Shown here: one piece after another, positions 25,101 to 40,317 of the stretch
How positions within the stretch are numbered: position 1 is the stretch's first letter
Layout of the letters: each line of letters begins with the position of its first letter
Assembly: GCA_030533445.1 (NCBI GenBank)
Contig: CM060080.1
Coordinates: 38,983,380 to 39,047,379 of the forward strand
Length of the DNA: 64,000 nt
Origin: Cyprinodon diabolis
Taxonomy: Eukaryota > Chordata > Actinopteri > Cyprinodontiformes > Cyprinodontidae
Direction of reading: 5' to 3'
Notes under the pieces: model-generated
Databases searched by the model: none
Told to the model about the DNA's origin: nothing
Seen by the model: only the letters and a program-made list of their open reading frames with translations
Program-made: the position numbers and the translations under genes

Positions 25101-28100
25101 AAAAGTATGTGCTCCAAAAACTACTTAAAGTATAAAAGAATAAAGTAACCTTTAAATGACTATATTCCTAAAAATCCTTATAGATAGGGCCAAGGATGAG
25201 GGAGGTCTTGTTGGTCTCCGTCTCCCGATACGCTCTCGCCTGTGTCCGACCTTTCAGACATTTCAACATCTTTTTCTGAATCCCACATCGTAGCAGGGCA
25301 TAGACAATTCACGTTAGCAGTTTGAAGAACACCTGCTTGCTTCTGATTATTTCCTTTAGCTAACCAATGAGTGTTTGCGTTCTATGACTCATCCAATCAC
25401 ACTAGTTTTCACTAGATGTGGGTGGAGCCAATGATCTGCTTTGGATGGAGCACATGACGGGAAATAAATATTTAGAAACATTAAACCAGTAGTAACAAGT
25501 TAAAAGTCAGCGAGGTCCAAATAAAGAAAATCATCAACCTATAAAGGTGCGGAGACATTTTTAATGATCTGTTACTTTACACTGAAATAAAATGAGGTGT
25601 ATATGCATTCATGTTATACATTGCATTAAAACAAAAATAGATTAAAAAAAAAATAATAGAAACAGCCAAAAATAGCATGCCCTGCTATCTCAGAGGAGCT
25701 GAACCTTGTATGACTGTATTCCTGTAAATCCATCAGTAGCTAAAGGACAAGAATCAGCAAATGCAAATTCTGCCTGTAAAACAATGACAGCGCAATCGTC
25801 GCTGTCTGATCTGAAGCCTCATTTGGAGCTTTTAAACAGGCTTTTGAAAGACTTTGATAATTTAATGCTTCAATATAAGATATATTTTTTTAAATAAAAA
25901 GCTAGCAGATGTGCATAATCAAAAAATAACAAACACAATTATAGAGCATTCAGTATTGTAAGAAAGCCCGCACTCTTTCTGAATAAATACATTATTGTAT
26001 GAGTTAAGTTCTGTTCCGTTTATGTCTCTTTCCTTGTAAGTATGAAATGTCCCATGCTCCTGAATGCACCATAGCTGTCTGAGCTTGTGAATGCATCACA
26101 CTGGTCTGTGAACGCTGTGCTGAGTAGATGCACGTTTGATTTTCCGCTTAAGGCAAAGCTATGCAGTTTCAAAACTCACATCAGCATCACTGTTTATTGT
26201 TGTGTGTGAATAACGAGACTAGAACAAATAAATCAGCCGAACCTCGAACAAAATCTTTGGATTTAATGTTGTTCATAACACCGTGGTTATGGAAGTAAAT
26301 CTGTGTCGCTGGGATTTGAATTGAAAATGCCAGTGAAATTTAAATGTTTTTTTGTACTTACTGTTTCAGTGTCAAAATATATTCAGAACACATTTTTGAC
26401 CAAAAAAAATTCATTGTCATTATCTTTTACAAAGTAGAAATTTCATTTATTTTCTCTTCAAGCTAAAAATTCACATTACTATTTCAAAGTGATTACATTT
26501 TCAATACTTATTTTTCAGTTTCATTTTTCAGTGTTAAAAAAATCTGCATATAAAAAAATTCAACCTTTCAAAATTCAAACTCAATATTTTCAGCCTCCTG
26601 AGATTCAACTGGCTCTATTTCACCGTCTTAAATTCAGCGTCTAAATTCAGCGTAAAAAGGGAAGGGTTACTTCAGGTCACAGACATTAGCAATGGATTGT
26701 GGCGTCCAACGCCCAGCTAATCCCGTTACGTTTTCTTAATCACGTGGCGTGACGTTTGTGGCGCTCATACGGAAGGAAAACCAGCATCACGGAGCCGGTC
26801 ATGCAAGCTAACGCTAACTCAACTACAGGAAAATGAAGGTAATAAACTCACCGTTGAGTGAAAAATGTGTTCGGAATATATTTTAACACTGAAACAGTAA
26901 GTACAGTGGAGCGAAAAAGTATTTAGTCAGCCACCAATAGTGCAAGTTCTCCCACTCAAAAAGATGAGAGAGGCCGGTAATTTTCATCATAGATATACCT
27001 CAACTATGAGAGACAAAATGAGAAAAAAAAATCCAGAAAATCACATTGTCTGATTTTTAAAGAATTTATTTGCAAAATATGGTGGAAAATAAGTATTTGG
27101 TCAATAACAACAGTTCATCTCAATACTTTGTTATATACCCTTTGTTGGCAATGACAGAGATCAAACGTTTTCTGTAAGTCTTCACAAGGTTTTCACACAC
27201 TGTTGCTGGTATTTTGGCCCATTCCTCCATGCAGATCTCCTCTAGAGCAGTGATGTTCTGGGGCTGTCGCTGGGCAACACGGACTTTCAACTCCCTCCAA
27301 AGATTTTCTATAGGGTTAAGATCTGGAGACTGGCCAGGCCACTCCAGGACCTTGAAATGCTTCTTACGAAGCCACTCCTTCGTTACCCGGGCGGTGTGTT
27401 TGGGATCATTGTCATGCTGAAAGACCCAGCCACGTTTCATCTTCCATGCCCTTGCTGATGGAAGGAGGTTTTCACTCAAAATGTGACGATACATGGCCCC
27501 ATTCATTCTTTCCTTCACACGGATCAGTCGTCCTGGTCCCTTAGCAGAAAAACAGCCCCAAAGCATGATGTTTCCACCCCCATGCTTCACTGTAGGTATG
27601 GTGTTCTTTGGATGCAACTCAGCATTCTCTCTCCTCCAAACACGACGAGTAGAGTTTTTACCAAAAAGTTCTATTTTGGTTTCATCTGACCATATGATAT
27701 TCTCCCAGTCATCGTCTGGATCATCCAAATGCTCTCTAGCAAACTTGAGACGGGCCTTGACATGTACTGGCTTAAGCAGGGGGACACGTCTGGCACTGCA
27801 GGATTTGAGTCCCTGGCGGCGTAGTGTGTTACTGATGGTAGCCTTTGTTACTTTGGTCCCAGCTCTCTGCAGGTCATTCACTAGGTCCCCCCCGTGTGGT
27901 TCTGGGATTTTTACTCACCGTTCTTGTGATCATTTTGACCCCACGGGGTGAGATCTTGCGTGGAGCCCTAGATCGAGGAAGATTATCAGTGGTCTTGTAT
28001 GTTTTCCATTTTCTAATAATTGATCCCACAGTTGATTTCTTCACACCAAGCTGTTTACCTATTGCAGATTCAGACTTCCCAGCCTGGTGCAGGTCTATAA

Positions 28101-30770
28101 TTTTGTTTCGGGTGTCCTTTGACAGCTCTCTAGTTTTGGCCATGGTGGAGTTTAGAGTGTGACTGTTTGAGGTTGTGGACAGGTGTCTTTTATACTGATA
28201 ACAGGTTCAAACAGGTGCCATTAATGAAGGTAACGAGTGGAGGACAGAGGAGCCTCTTACAGAAGAAGTTACAGGTCTGTGAGAGCCAGAAATCTTGCTT
28301 GTTTGGAACTGACCAAATACTTATTTTCCACCATATTTTGCAAATAAATTCTTTAAAAATCAGACAATGTGATTTTCTGGATTTTTTTTTCTCATTTTGT
28401 CTCTCATAGTTGAGGTATATCTATGATGAAAATTACCGGCCTCTCTCATCTTTTTGAGTGGGAGAACTTGCACTATTGGTGGCTGACTAAATACTTTTTT
28501 GCCCCACTGTACAAACATACAACATTTAAATTTCAGTGGCATTTTTAATTCAAATCCCAGCGACACAGATTTACTTCCATACGTGGTCCGTTAATCCGTG
28601 ACCTCTGCATTAAACCAAAGCCAGGAGTAACGAGTAACGTTTGTTTTAAAAATGTAAGGAATAGAAAGTACAGATACTTGGGTGAAAATGTAATGAGTAG
28701 AAGTCAGAAGTAGGAAAAAAAATAAGTAATGGAGTAAAGTATAATACCTAAAAAGTGTACTTAAGTACAGTAACAAAGTATTTTTACTTCGTTACTTGAC
28801 ACCTCTGCATTTAATAAACATCTATTACAAACAGCAAAAGTCATCTCTAAGCACATTCTATAGCTGCAAAGGGTAGTAACTTACTCGGATAAACATGGAG
28901 AGCTTGAACAAAGCAGACATGGAGTTCATCCTGTCAAAGACGAGAACATAGCATATCATTTAGGGGAGCAGCTGTTCATACCTGGATGCTTGTTTTGCTT
29001 TGTAAAGTGACACAAACACTCTAATGAAGAAGATATTTAAGCTTTACTTACAGAAATGAAGATGGCCCGAACCATGAAGAGACGGGCTCCATGGATTTCC
29101 ATTTCTGTTCATCCACAAAGCTGAGGAAATCATCTTTAGTACGAGCTCCCTGGTACTTCCGAAAAACGCCATCTTTGCAGCTGAAACATAAAATGCACAA
29201 AGAGTCAATCTCATGAAGGATAAAAATTCATATTTTATATTTTTACCAATCAAGTTTCTGCTGTGCAGGATTAGCAACTGCTTTGACACAACAGTAACAG
29301 GAAATGTATTTTTAGCCTCTTCAACTTGTTTCAGTATGAGCCAATGATTAAAAACAATGTCCACCATCTTTGTTTAACTTCTTAAAAAAATTAATCACAA
29401 TTCATATTCCTGAATGAAAGTGGAAATGTCAATGATTGAAAGATTACTAACCAATCTGTGTAAGAATATACAGATTATTTGGTAAATAACAGTAAACTGA
29501 AACACATAATTCACTCAGATGCAACAACAAACCATGCTTAAAGTTATCATCTCAACAGACTTTACCGCTGGTGGAAAGAAAAAAAAAAAAAAACAACAAA
29601 TGAGGAAGTGATGAAAACCACTAAATATGCAGATACGTACTGATAAATTGTAGGAAGTGAAGTTATGATGAATCGCCCGCTCAGACCTTAGAGGAAAGAA
29701 ACCAACGTCAGTCAGCAGAAAGGAAAAACGTCACTTGTTACCCAACACCTTAATTTGAAGCATCCATGTCTTAACATGCATCTGTCTAGGCATTTGAAAT
29801 GAAAGCTGTGAGAATCCATCAGCTGGTAGTAGAAGCTATGGGATGAAATTCAGGTTTCTTAAAGCTTCTAAAACGACACCATGATGACTCAGCACAGTGT
29901 TAACATGGTTTTAGAAAATGTTGGGCATTATTCATAACAATAGTATTTCAGAATCTCACCATCCTGATCGGGCTATTTTCTTTACTTATGGCGCCTTGGA
30001 AAAAGATACTTGTACCTCTTAAACACCTTCAGAATATGTCACAATAACACCTACAAGAGGATGATTGATGTTCTGTGCATTTGTTTGCAGCCTGCTTTAC
30101 TCCAATACCCAAAAAGTGAATTAATTACCTTTAGGTATTAGCTCATGTAAAGGTGCCAAGGTTTTGTTAATATGCCAAAACACAGAGCTTATTGTAGCAC
30201 CATCTAACTTAGCCATCTACAGATTCAATCTTTGAGTTCCACTGAACTCCATTTTTTGAATACATCTGTGATACACCTGACTCTAAAAAAATGGTTCCTA
30301 ACATGGTCATGGCTGAACTTATTAAAATGCAAGAAAGTACAATAACAGCAGAGCGGCTGTCGAGGACTGGAGATGCTAACCCTTCTAATCAAATATCTGC
30401 AAAGATTCAAACACCCTCAATGTGCCTTCCTCATGGTGACACATGGAGGAGGCAGCATCATAATATGGGCAAGCTTTTCTTCTTCACAGAAGGACAACCA
30501 AAAACATGCAGCCAGAACTGCAATAAAAATGGCAGCTCAAAGTATATTCATATGAATGAGTCCAGCCCTAAAGCTAAAACAATTATCAGTTAACACACAG
30601 GAAATTAGGTGAAGACTAGTGTTGCACCAAGACCAGTATACAGCACTAAAATGGTGTATCGGTATCGGCGAGTACCAACAAATAGGGCACCGATACCATT
30701 TTGAGAGCCAAAAGTTTCTTCAACTATTGTCACACACTCCAGGTAGGCAATAAAAAGTTCTACTGGATTC

Positions 30771-30807
<37 letters not shown>

Positions 30808-32113
30808 CTAATAAAGCTAGAGGGAAATTACTTCTCTGCATTTAACCCAACCCCTTGGGGAGCAGTGGGCTGCCATTGTGAGGCCCCCGGGGAGCAGTGT
30901 GGGGTTAAGGGTCTTGCTCATGGACCCAGAGTGACAGTCTATGGAGTGGGGGATCAAACTCACAACCTCAGGATTCAAAGCCCTATGCCCTAACCACTAG
31001 ACCGCCACTCCCCTTAAATGCACTTTGTATTAATCTTTTTCCTGCTTCACAAAGGTAGGCAGCAGCTTGATAAACCATAATGGCAATTATTTTACATCCA
31101 AGTAGTATGCAGTTTATATATACATACATACATGCACACACATCAATTTCAAACAGATGGCATCTGTATCGATCAATACTGCACAGCCAGGTATCGGTTT
31201 TGGGGCCAAAAAATGGCATCGGTGCAACACTAGTGAAAACTTATTTAATGGTTTGGTGCACTAAATAAGCAACAGGAGTACAGGAGGAGCTTTCAGACTC
31301 CCAGCAGTAAATCAAATGTTGAAATCAATGCACAATTTTTTCTTCCATATAATTATTAATAATTGGCTTTTGGTGGTTCTATAATAGATAAAGCAAATCC
31401 CAGAGGGGGAAAAAAACAGTTCAAATTCAGGTATAAAGTGAAAGAAATATGGAGAAAACGGTTCAAGATGTATGAATCCTTTGTTAAGTCACTGTAATAA
31501 AATAGTGTTCAGGGTTGATGAGCTTTGGGATGCCTACCAGGCTGCTCTGTCACATCCACTTTGGCTACATTGATGCCCATGTCATCCCCCCAGTCTGCAA
31601 ACTCTCCCCACACCGTCTGCAGCTGCTGGCATGCGGGACACCAGGGCGCGTAGCTAAGAGGTAAAATAAAAACAAATAAAATAGGATTGGAGGCTTTAAA
31701 TTGTTAATGCTCGGGTCAAAATACGTCCTGCTACTCGACATCGTTAGCCCCCAAGTTAGCTCATTGAATGACACACAAATAACTAGTTAGCAGAGAGTAA
31801 AGTCTGTTTAGAAGGCTAAACAATTTCACAACAAAGTTAAATAAGATTAGATCTTCTGTTAAACTCCTTTAGCTGACGCGGGAACTTTACGTGTTTAAAA
31901 TAAAAACTACAAAGCTAGCAGAATAGCCTCTTAGCAGGACACTGACAACTCAATCATCCATTCTCCTGTCATTATCTTCTCCCAGTCTCCGTCCGTCACC
32001 TCCTTCAGACTGTCAGGCTTGGATGAAGCGGAACAGACCAGCAGAAGGAGAACCCAGCAGGTCCAGGAGCGGAGCTCCGCTCTTCCTGCCAAAAACAACA
32101 TGATTACTGTCAT
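21874..32113 (-). CDS. tmx1: tmx1, thioredoxin-related transmembrane protein 1 (eight coding exons)
   Basis: The coding sequence joins 31947-32113, 31538-31653, 29641-29686, 29052-29180, 28885-28930, 24523-24624, 24355-24421 and 21874-22109. This makes 909 bases with every junction GT-AG and phase-compatible, giving 302 residues. TMX1 is a type I ER membrane protein that exchanges disulfides on membrane-bound clients. Seen here: a hydrophobic signal peptide (about 1-31), the thioredoxin fold with active site WCPAC (Cys61, Cys64; CPAC is the TMX1 signature), the cis-proline loop SLPT (Pro106), WFGP near the end of the fold, one membrane span (about 185-210), and a very acidic cytosolic tail (about 240-260). 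Human TMX1 is 280 residues; the tail is the least conserved part. An in-frame ATG 15 codons upstream (32158) is possible, but the chosen start puts the signal peptide at the N-terminus. It lies head to head with trim9, as in human. Confidence 0.95.
22868..23862 (+). mobile_element. 5'-truncated L2-like LINE copy in tmx1 intron 7
   Basis: The first 235 bases encode the end of a reverse transcriptase ([17 protein letters not shown], then [12 protein letters not shown] and [14 protein letters not shown]). A small deletion with a stop falls in the middle compared with the copy at 36594-37765. The roughly 750-base 3' region is shared with that copy and ends in a degenerate ATTGA-type tail (about 23846-23862). 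It lies antisense to tmx1. Confidence 0.85.
24119..24214 (-). mobile_element. tRNA-derived SINE remnant
   Basis: The minus strand reads like a degraded tRNA: an A-box-like segment near the right end, then a B-box-like GGTTCTGAGTTCAAGCCCC. It resembles the SINE nested at 30815-31013. No tail or target duplication is clear. Confidence 0.5.
24222..24309 (-). mobile_element. tRNA-derived SINE head, second family
   Basis: The minus strand starts TGGGCTGCTTGGTGTCGCAG and continues GGGTAGCACTG, an A-box-like promoter, with a degraded B box (GGTTAAATTCCC). It matches the SINE at 60845-60990 in layout and belongs to a different family from its immediate neighbour. Confidence 0.55.
24355..24421 (-). 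CDS. tmx1: tmx1 exon 7
   Basis: Encodes [15 protein letters not shown] and the start of the cytosolic tail, ending in the first base of codon 225. Acceptor TTTTAG, donor GTGAGT. The neighbouring intron 6 is only 101 bases. Confidence 0.9.
24523..24624 (-). CDS. tmx1: tmx1 exon 6
   Basis: Encodes [17 protein letters not shown] and most of the transmembrane span. Acceptor TTACAG, donor GTGAGT; exactly 34 codons, phase 0 at both ends. Confidence 0.95.
26904..28509 (-). mobile_element. Tc1-like transposon with 200-bp inverted repeats, inner layer
   Basis: Inverted repeats 26904-27103 and 28310-28509 are almost identical, with only about three differences, near the tips. TA duplications flank it, and the uninterrupted TA can be seen in the opposite arm of the host palindrome. 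Length is 1606 bp. The near-identity of the repeats suggests a recent insertion. Confidence 0.95.
27120..28143 (-). pseudogene. Tc1-like transposase, one base from intact
   Basis: The first frame (28143-27874) begins [20 protein letters not shown] with the paired-like helix-turn-helix ([20 protein letters not shown]). In a G7 run (plus-strand C run at 27887-27893) one extra base shifts the frame. The second frame continues without a break to 27120, with a second DNA-binding domain and the DD34E triad: [21 protein letters not shown] and [15 protein letters not shown]. Total length of about 340 residues matches intact Tc1 transposases. If the extra base is an assembly error, the protein may be full length. 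It acts only on its own inverted repeats and has no host role that I can see. Confidence 0.92.
28885..28930 (-). CDS. tmx1: tmx1 exon 5
   Basis: A 46-base exon encoding [15 protein letters not shown], an amphipathic stretch between the fold and the membrane span. Acceptor TGACAG, donor GTAAGT, phase 0. The following intron holds the nested transposons. Confidence 0.92.
29052..29180 (-). CDS. tmx1: tmx1 exon 4
   Basis: Encodes [18 protein letters not shown] through WFGPSSF, the end of the thioredoxin fold. Acceptor TTTCAG, donor GTAAGT. Confidence 0.95.
29641..29686 (-). CDS. tmx1: tmx1 exon 3
   Basis: A 46-base exon encoding [14 protein letters not shown], including the cis-proline opposite the active site. 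The donor is GTACGT. Too short to appear as an open frame by itself, it was placed by phase and family match. Confidence 0.93.
30290..30590 (+). pseudogene. Relic of a Tc1-like transposase in tmx1 intron 2
   Basis: The plus strand reads [13 protein letters not shown], then [12 protein letters not shown], a clear echo of the Tc1 pair GGGSIMVWG and [10 protein letters not shown] with the expected segment between them deleted. Stops surround it and no inverted repeats remain. Confidence 0.6.
30774..30803. repeat. (TA)n microsatellite
   Basis: About 15 TA units directly after the SINE 3' end, probably grown from the SINE tail. Confidence 0.9.
30815..31013 (-). mobile_element. tRNA-derived SINE nested in the hAT MITE
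   Basis: On the minus strand the head reads GGCGGTCTAGTGGTTAGGGC, an RNA polymerase III A box, followed by GTTTGATCCC, a B box, at the expected spacing. The body (CACTCTGGGTCCATGAGCAA and TTAACCCCACACTGCTCCCC) continues to about 30815 with the TA repeat as tail. The start lies at about 31013. Confidence 0.75.
31538..31653 (-). CDS. tmx1: tmx1 exon 2 (active site)
   Basis: Completes Phe56 and encodes [10 protein letters not shown] through VDVTEQP and the first base of Gly95. The acceptor follows a T-rich tract and the donor is GTAGGC. This exon holds the redox-active cysteine pair. Confidence 0.95.
31947..32113 (-). CDS. tmx1: tmx1 exon 1
   Basis: Encodes residues 1-55 plus two bases of codon 56: signal peptide and the first thioredoxin strand ending EWMIE. 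The donor is GTCAGT at 31941-31946, phase 2. Confidence 0.92.
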
Positions 32114-32156
32114 GCTGCTGCTAGCTAACAGGCGAGCGGCGTCCACTCCACAAGTC

Positions 32157-32317
32157 ACTTCCGGTGTGCGCGTTCCGTTCTTCTTCTTCTTCTTCTTGTT
32201 TTACTGGCGACTTGCAACCAAATGGAGCATTATCGCCACCTACTTGATCTTATTTATGTTTCCTTAAATCCTTAGGTTTAGTCCAGTTTTGCGCGTTCCG
32301 TTTAACGGAAGTGACGT
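32157..32317 (-). promoter_or_regulatory. tmx1: Candidate tmx1 promoter with ETS and ETS/CRE-like motifs
   Basis: Just upstream of the tmx1 start lies CCGGAAGT (minus strand, 32157-32164), a consensus ETS site. At 32306-32317 CGGAAGTGACGT combines an ETS core with a CRE half site. A 12-base word GCGCGTTCCGTT is repeated at 32168-32179 and 32291-32302. The segment is richer in CpG than its surroundings and has no TATA box, fitting a housekeeping promoter. Use in vivo is inferred. Confidence 0.5.
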
Positions 32318-32323
32318 TTATCA

Positions 32324-36590
<4,267 letters not shown>

Positions 36591-36593
36591 CAT

Positions 36594-37765
36594 ATTCAAT
36601 TCAATTCAATTTCAATTCAGTTTATTTCTATAGCGACAATTCACAACACAAGTCATCTCAAGGCACTTTACAGTTCAACCAGATCATCCAGTCAGATTGA
36701 TTCAAAGTTTTCTATGTAAGGAAAACCAGTTGATTGCATCGACTCATTGACTCTTCAGCAATCCCTCACACTAAGCATGCTTGTAGCGACAGTGGAGAGG
36801 AAAAACTCCCTTTGAACAGGAAGAAACCTCCAGCAGAAATAAAAAAAAGCAGCTGTAAAAGGAAACAGGAAACATACAGCCAGGCAGACGAGCTCAAAGC
36901 CAGCTCCCATGCCAGAGGATGAAGAGAGCACATCCAGTTAGTCACGGTCAGAGAAACAGGACTACACTGGAAAACAGGCCAAGCTCCAACATCTAGAAAC
37001 AAAGGTGTTGATGGCAGCAGCACAGCTGATGTTTCTCTCCAGGATGGAGTCACAGCCAAACAGGAACAGACCAGATGAAGCTACTATGAGAAAAAGCAGA
37101 GAGAGCAGAACGTTAGAGATTGAACTAATAGATTCTGCAGAGTGGGAGAATAGAGATAGAATGAAGCAGAATGATGAAAAAGGGGTCCCTATGTCCTCCA
37201 GCAGTCTAAGCCTATAGCAGCATAACTATAGAGACAGCTCAGGATAACATGAGCCACTCTAACTAGAAGCTTTATCAAAAAGGAAAGTTTTAAGCCTAGC
37301 CTTAAAAGTAGACAGGGTGTCTGCCTCACGGACTAAAACTGGTAGTTGGTTCCACAGGAGAGGAGCCTGATAACTAAAAGATCTGCCTCCCATTCTACTT
37401 TTAGAAATTCTAGGAACCACTAGTAAACCTGCAGCTTGAGAGCGAAGTGCTCTGTTAGGAACATAAGGAACAATCAGATCTCTGATATCAGATGGAGCTT
37501 GGCCATTTAAGGCTTTATATGTGAGAAGGAGGATTTTAAATTCTATTCTGGATTTAACAGGAAGCCAATGAAGAGAAGCCAGGATAGGAGAGATATGATC
37601 TCTCTTTTTCATTTTCATCAGAACTCTGGCTGCAGCATTTTGGATCAGCTGAAGGCTTTTAACTACAGTTTGTGGACTTCCTGATAGTAAAGAATTACAA
37701 TAGTCCAGCCTTGAAGTAACAAATGCATGGACTAGTTTCTCAGCATCACCCCTGATGTTATGATG
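36594..37765 (-). mobile_element. 5'-truncated L2-like LINE copy
   Basis: A TCAAT/ATTGA-type simple tail (36594-36616) marks the 3' end on the minus strand. Next come about 640 bases shared with the copy at 22868-23862, then the end of a reverse-transcriptase frame. Left and right target duplications could not be fixed. Compared with the other copy, its 3' region lacks part of a segment around 36830-36870. Confidence 0.88.
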
Positions 37766-37855
37766 TGTTATGATGTCTCTATCAATATACAGTTTGAAGT
37801 TTTCGTATTGTGAAAAGCCCATAGTACAACCTGTACCTATAGTGCCAGATTTCAA
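37259..37855 (-). pseudogene. C-terminal part of an L2-like LINE reverse transcriptase, still open
   Basis: From about codon 35 onward the frame reads [20 protein letters not shown], then [31 protein letters not shown] and [13 protein letters not shown], the post-catalytic part of L2-like polyproteins. The catalytic YADD and the endonuclease are absent (5' truncation), so it cannot retrotranspose. The first 30-odd codons are non-LINE sequence read by chance; the ATG at 37855 is not a real start. The uninterrupted frame suggests a younger insertion than the one at 22868. Confidence 0.8.
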
Positions 37856-37859
37856 CCCA

Positions 37860-40142
37860 GTTTGGTGTTCAAATTTGATAAAGTTACAAAAGATTCCTTT
37901 ACCTCCACAGTGCAGTTTGAAAGTATTTCATCCCATTACAGTTTTCCTTTATTCTGATTGATCTATAGTAGGGACAGGCTGCGATGTTAATGAACCAAAC
38001 CCTAATAACAAAAGATATTTTGGAATAACTCAGGATATATTAGTATGAGGGTGAAATTTATTTAACAATCGGAAATATTTGAGTTTAACGAAAAAAGCTT
38101 CATAAATGTAGATTTTTACATCTAAATGAGACATAAATGATGTTTGTAAGACGTAATAATTCAAGGTGTCTGGTTTTCACTTATCGAGGTGAAAATGCAA
38201 ATGACAAGAATGTCTGAAAACATTAGAGCCACGCCGCTGCATTTCTCCATAACTAGAAGATTAAATCTTAATATTTCCATACAATGGATCTCTGAGTTTG
38301 AACATGATGGCAGGTGGTATATAAATCAGAGGTTTGCCTGTTGTTACCGTTTTGGTTTTTGTTTTTTACAGTTTGCTGAGGAAGAAAACATGTTTGAATA
38401 AGATTCTAACCTCAATCCATCTAAATGTACTTTTTTTATTTGTTTTTTTTGCTAAAACCAGCAAGAATTTCTCTTTTCATCGGGGACATGTTTGTTTGGA
38501 AACAAATTAGCTTTAAACTTCTAAATCTCATCTTCTTATTGAAGTGGAAAGATATTTTCCTGTTGTTGTTTTGTTGAAGAATGCGTCCCGTCAGCACAAT
38601 CAGAGAGATGCATGGGCCTCCTTTAGGTTTCATGGGGAATGAATAAAGAATGGCTGACACTCCTAGAAGGAAACAAGGCCAACCTGGAAAACCCAAACTA
38701 AATAGCATCTGTTCCAATATCGTAACCGACATCTGGAGCCACTGGAGCTCCACTAATTACCTGTGAGAATTTATCATTTACTCCACGTTTCTTTGTACAT
38801 CTTACACATTTGGACCTTTCTGTGACTCTTACAACCAGCTGAACACGTTACAGACTTCAGCTTGACAACAATTCAGAGCGGCTTTGAAAAATTATACTTA
38901 CTCAGTATTTGATGCTTAGAGGCATCTATTATTGCATTACTCTCTTGAAATTAAAGTGTAATTTAGGTGAAGGGAGGCTCAGACTTTGACCTAAAAAAGG
39001 TGAAATTATATTTTAAACTCAAAGCCTAAAATAAACCTGCTTGGAAAACAGACTTTCTCTGCTCTGCAGCACAAATATGCAAAGATATTTAAGCTTATTG
39101 CTATTTAACAAAGCAGCAAACTAGTATTTTCTGTGTTTTGACAAACCCTTTTCCAAATTTTCGCGTCAATAAATTTTACTTTGCTCTCGCCAGAGGACCA
39201 TTGTTAGCTTCACCCATTTGCTAAATTTAAATATTAAAATGTTTTGCTTCAGTTGATTAATTGTTTTGGTATGCATCAGCTGTGCCACCATGCCTCAGGC
39301 AGGTTTTTTCTGGTTTTGAAACTTAAAAGATCAGCTTTCCAAAAGCCTCCTAGCTTATATGGAGAGAAATATCAAATTTGTGTTGCCTACATGGGAATTC
39401 TTACCCTAAAAAGCTAAATGTGTCCCTAAGGGCAGCGGTACATTTTATCAGGATTCCCCAGAAAGTGTGTTTTAAAATGATAAAGTTTCCTAAAAGACCT
39501 CAGGTCCTCCTTACCATCTGTTATCTGGTGAGCAATTCCTAAAGTAAGTGTATTCCCAAATCATGGCTCAAATGTAGTGGGATTATGAAAAGTAGATATA
39601 TTTTATGAATAGATAAAAAAAGGTAATGTATATAATGTAAAAAGCCATTCCACAAAAAAAGCTTAATCAATTATTTCCTTTATTTAGAGAACTGTCTGAT
39701 AGTGATATTAACCCGATACGATATCAGCAGGAATCATACATGGTTTTACTGCTTATTTTGTACTTTAGAAGAGGCTTGATCAACCAGTCTTACTAAAAGA
39801 CAGAACAATAGTCACCAATAGGTATGAGAACGTCTGACTCATGTACTTTGAACCAATGCATTAAAAATAAACTTTAATCAGCAGTAGAGTCTCTATCATC
39901 ATGAATCATATCAACTATTTTAGATGGAGACAATTATAATCGGATGTATTTCTTCTGACTAATATCGGCCGATATCCGGCATCCATTATCATAGAGAAGA
40001 CAGAACCTTCCATATGGAGGGAGATCTACAGAAGGTCATTGCCAGAACCCTCTGCTGCATTTCTACCTCTCATTGATCTGGCTTAGAAAGATATGATCCC
40101 AAAGACAACTATATACTTCTGCATAGTCGTACTATTCATTTA
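37860..40142. other. Intergenic DNA, no gene recognised
   Basis: AT-rich sequence with short frames lacking domains and no repeat boundaries that I can define. Confidence 0.35.
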
Positions 40143-40317
40143 ACAATTGTGAGGGAGCCGCGGTAAGAACCATGAGGAGTCACAGCTTGGGGTTTTTATT
40201 TTAACCAAAAAAGCCAAACTTACAAAAACAAATATGGGTTCCAGAGTCATAAAAGACTGATCAGAATAATAACACAACAGGGGTAATGTAAATTAATCGA
40301 CAAGTCACAAAAACACT

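Larger units (their letters stand above)
26288..28581. mobile_element. Palindromic element with ~110-bp inverted repeats, middle layer
   Basis: The left arm (26288-about 26398, starting TATGGAAGTAAATCTG) is inverse to a right arm made of 28510-28581 plus about 26862-26903; the arms become contiguous once the Tc1 at 26904-28509 is removed. Flanks CGTGGT at 26282-26287 and 28582-28587 suggest a 6-bp target duplication. Intrinsic length is about 0.69 kb with no coding frame. The superfamily is not clear. Confidence 0.8.
24977..28807. mobile_element. hAT transposon in tmx1 intron 5, outer layer of a triple nest
   Basis: Ends CAGTGGTGTG and ACACCTCTG are inverse, and subterminal parts carry TTACTTCAGTA/TACTTAAGTACA-type repeats common in this hAT family. 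A perfect 8-bp duplication CATTTAAT flanks it (24969-24976 and 28808-28815). Without the inner insertions it would be about 1.5 kb and has no transposase frame, so it is non-autonomous. A fragment of the same family starts at 55804. Confidence 0.88.
30617..31232. mobile_element. hAT MITE with a SINE inside, tmx1 intron 2
   Basis: Ends TAGTGTTGCACC and GGTGCAACACTA are perfect inverses, flanked by GTGAAGAC (30609-30616) and GTGAAAAC (31233-31240), a 7/8 target duplication typical of hAT. Subterminal GGTATCGG repeats occur at both ends. The interior carries a TA microsatellite and a tRNA-derived SINE. Confidence 0.88.
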
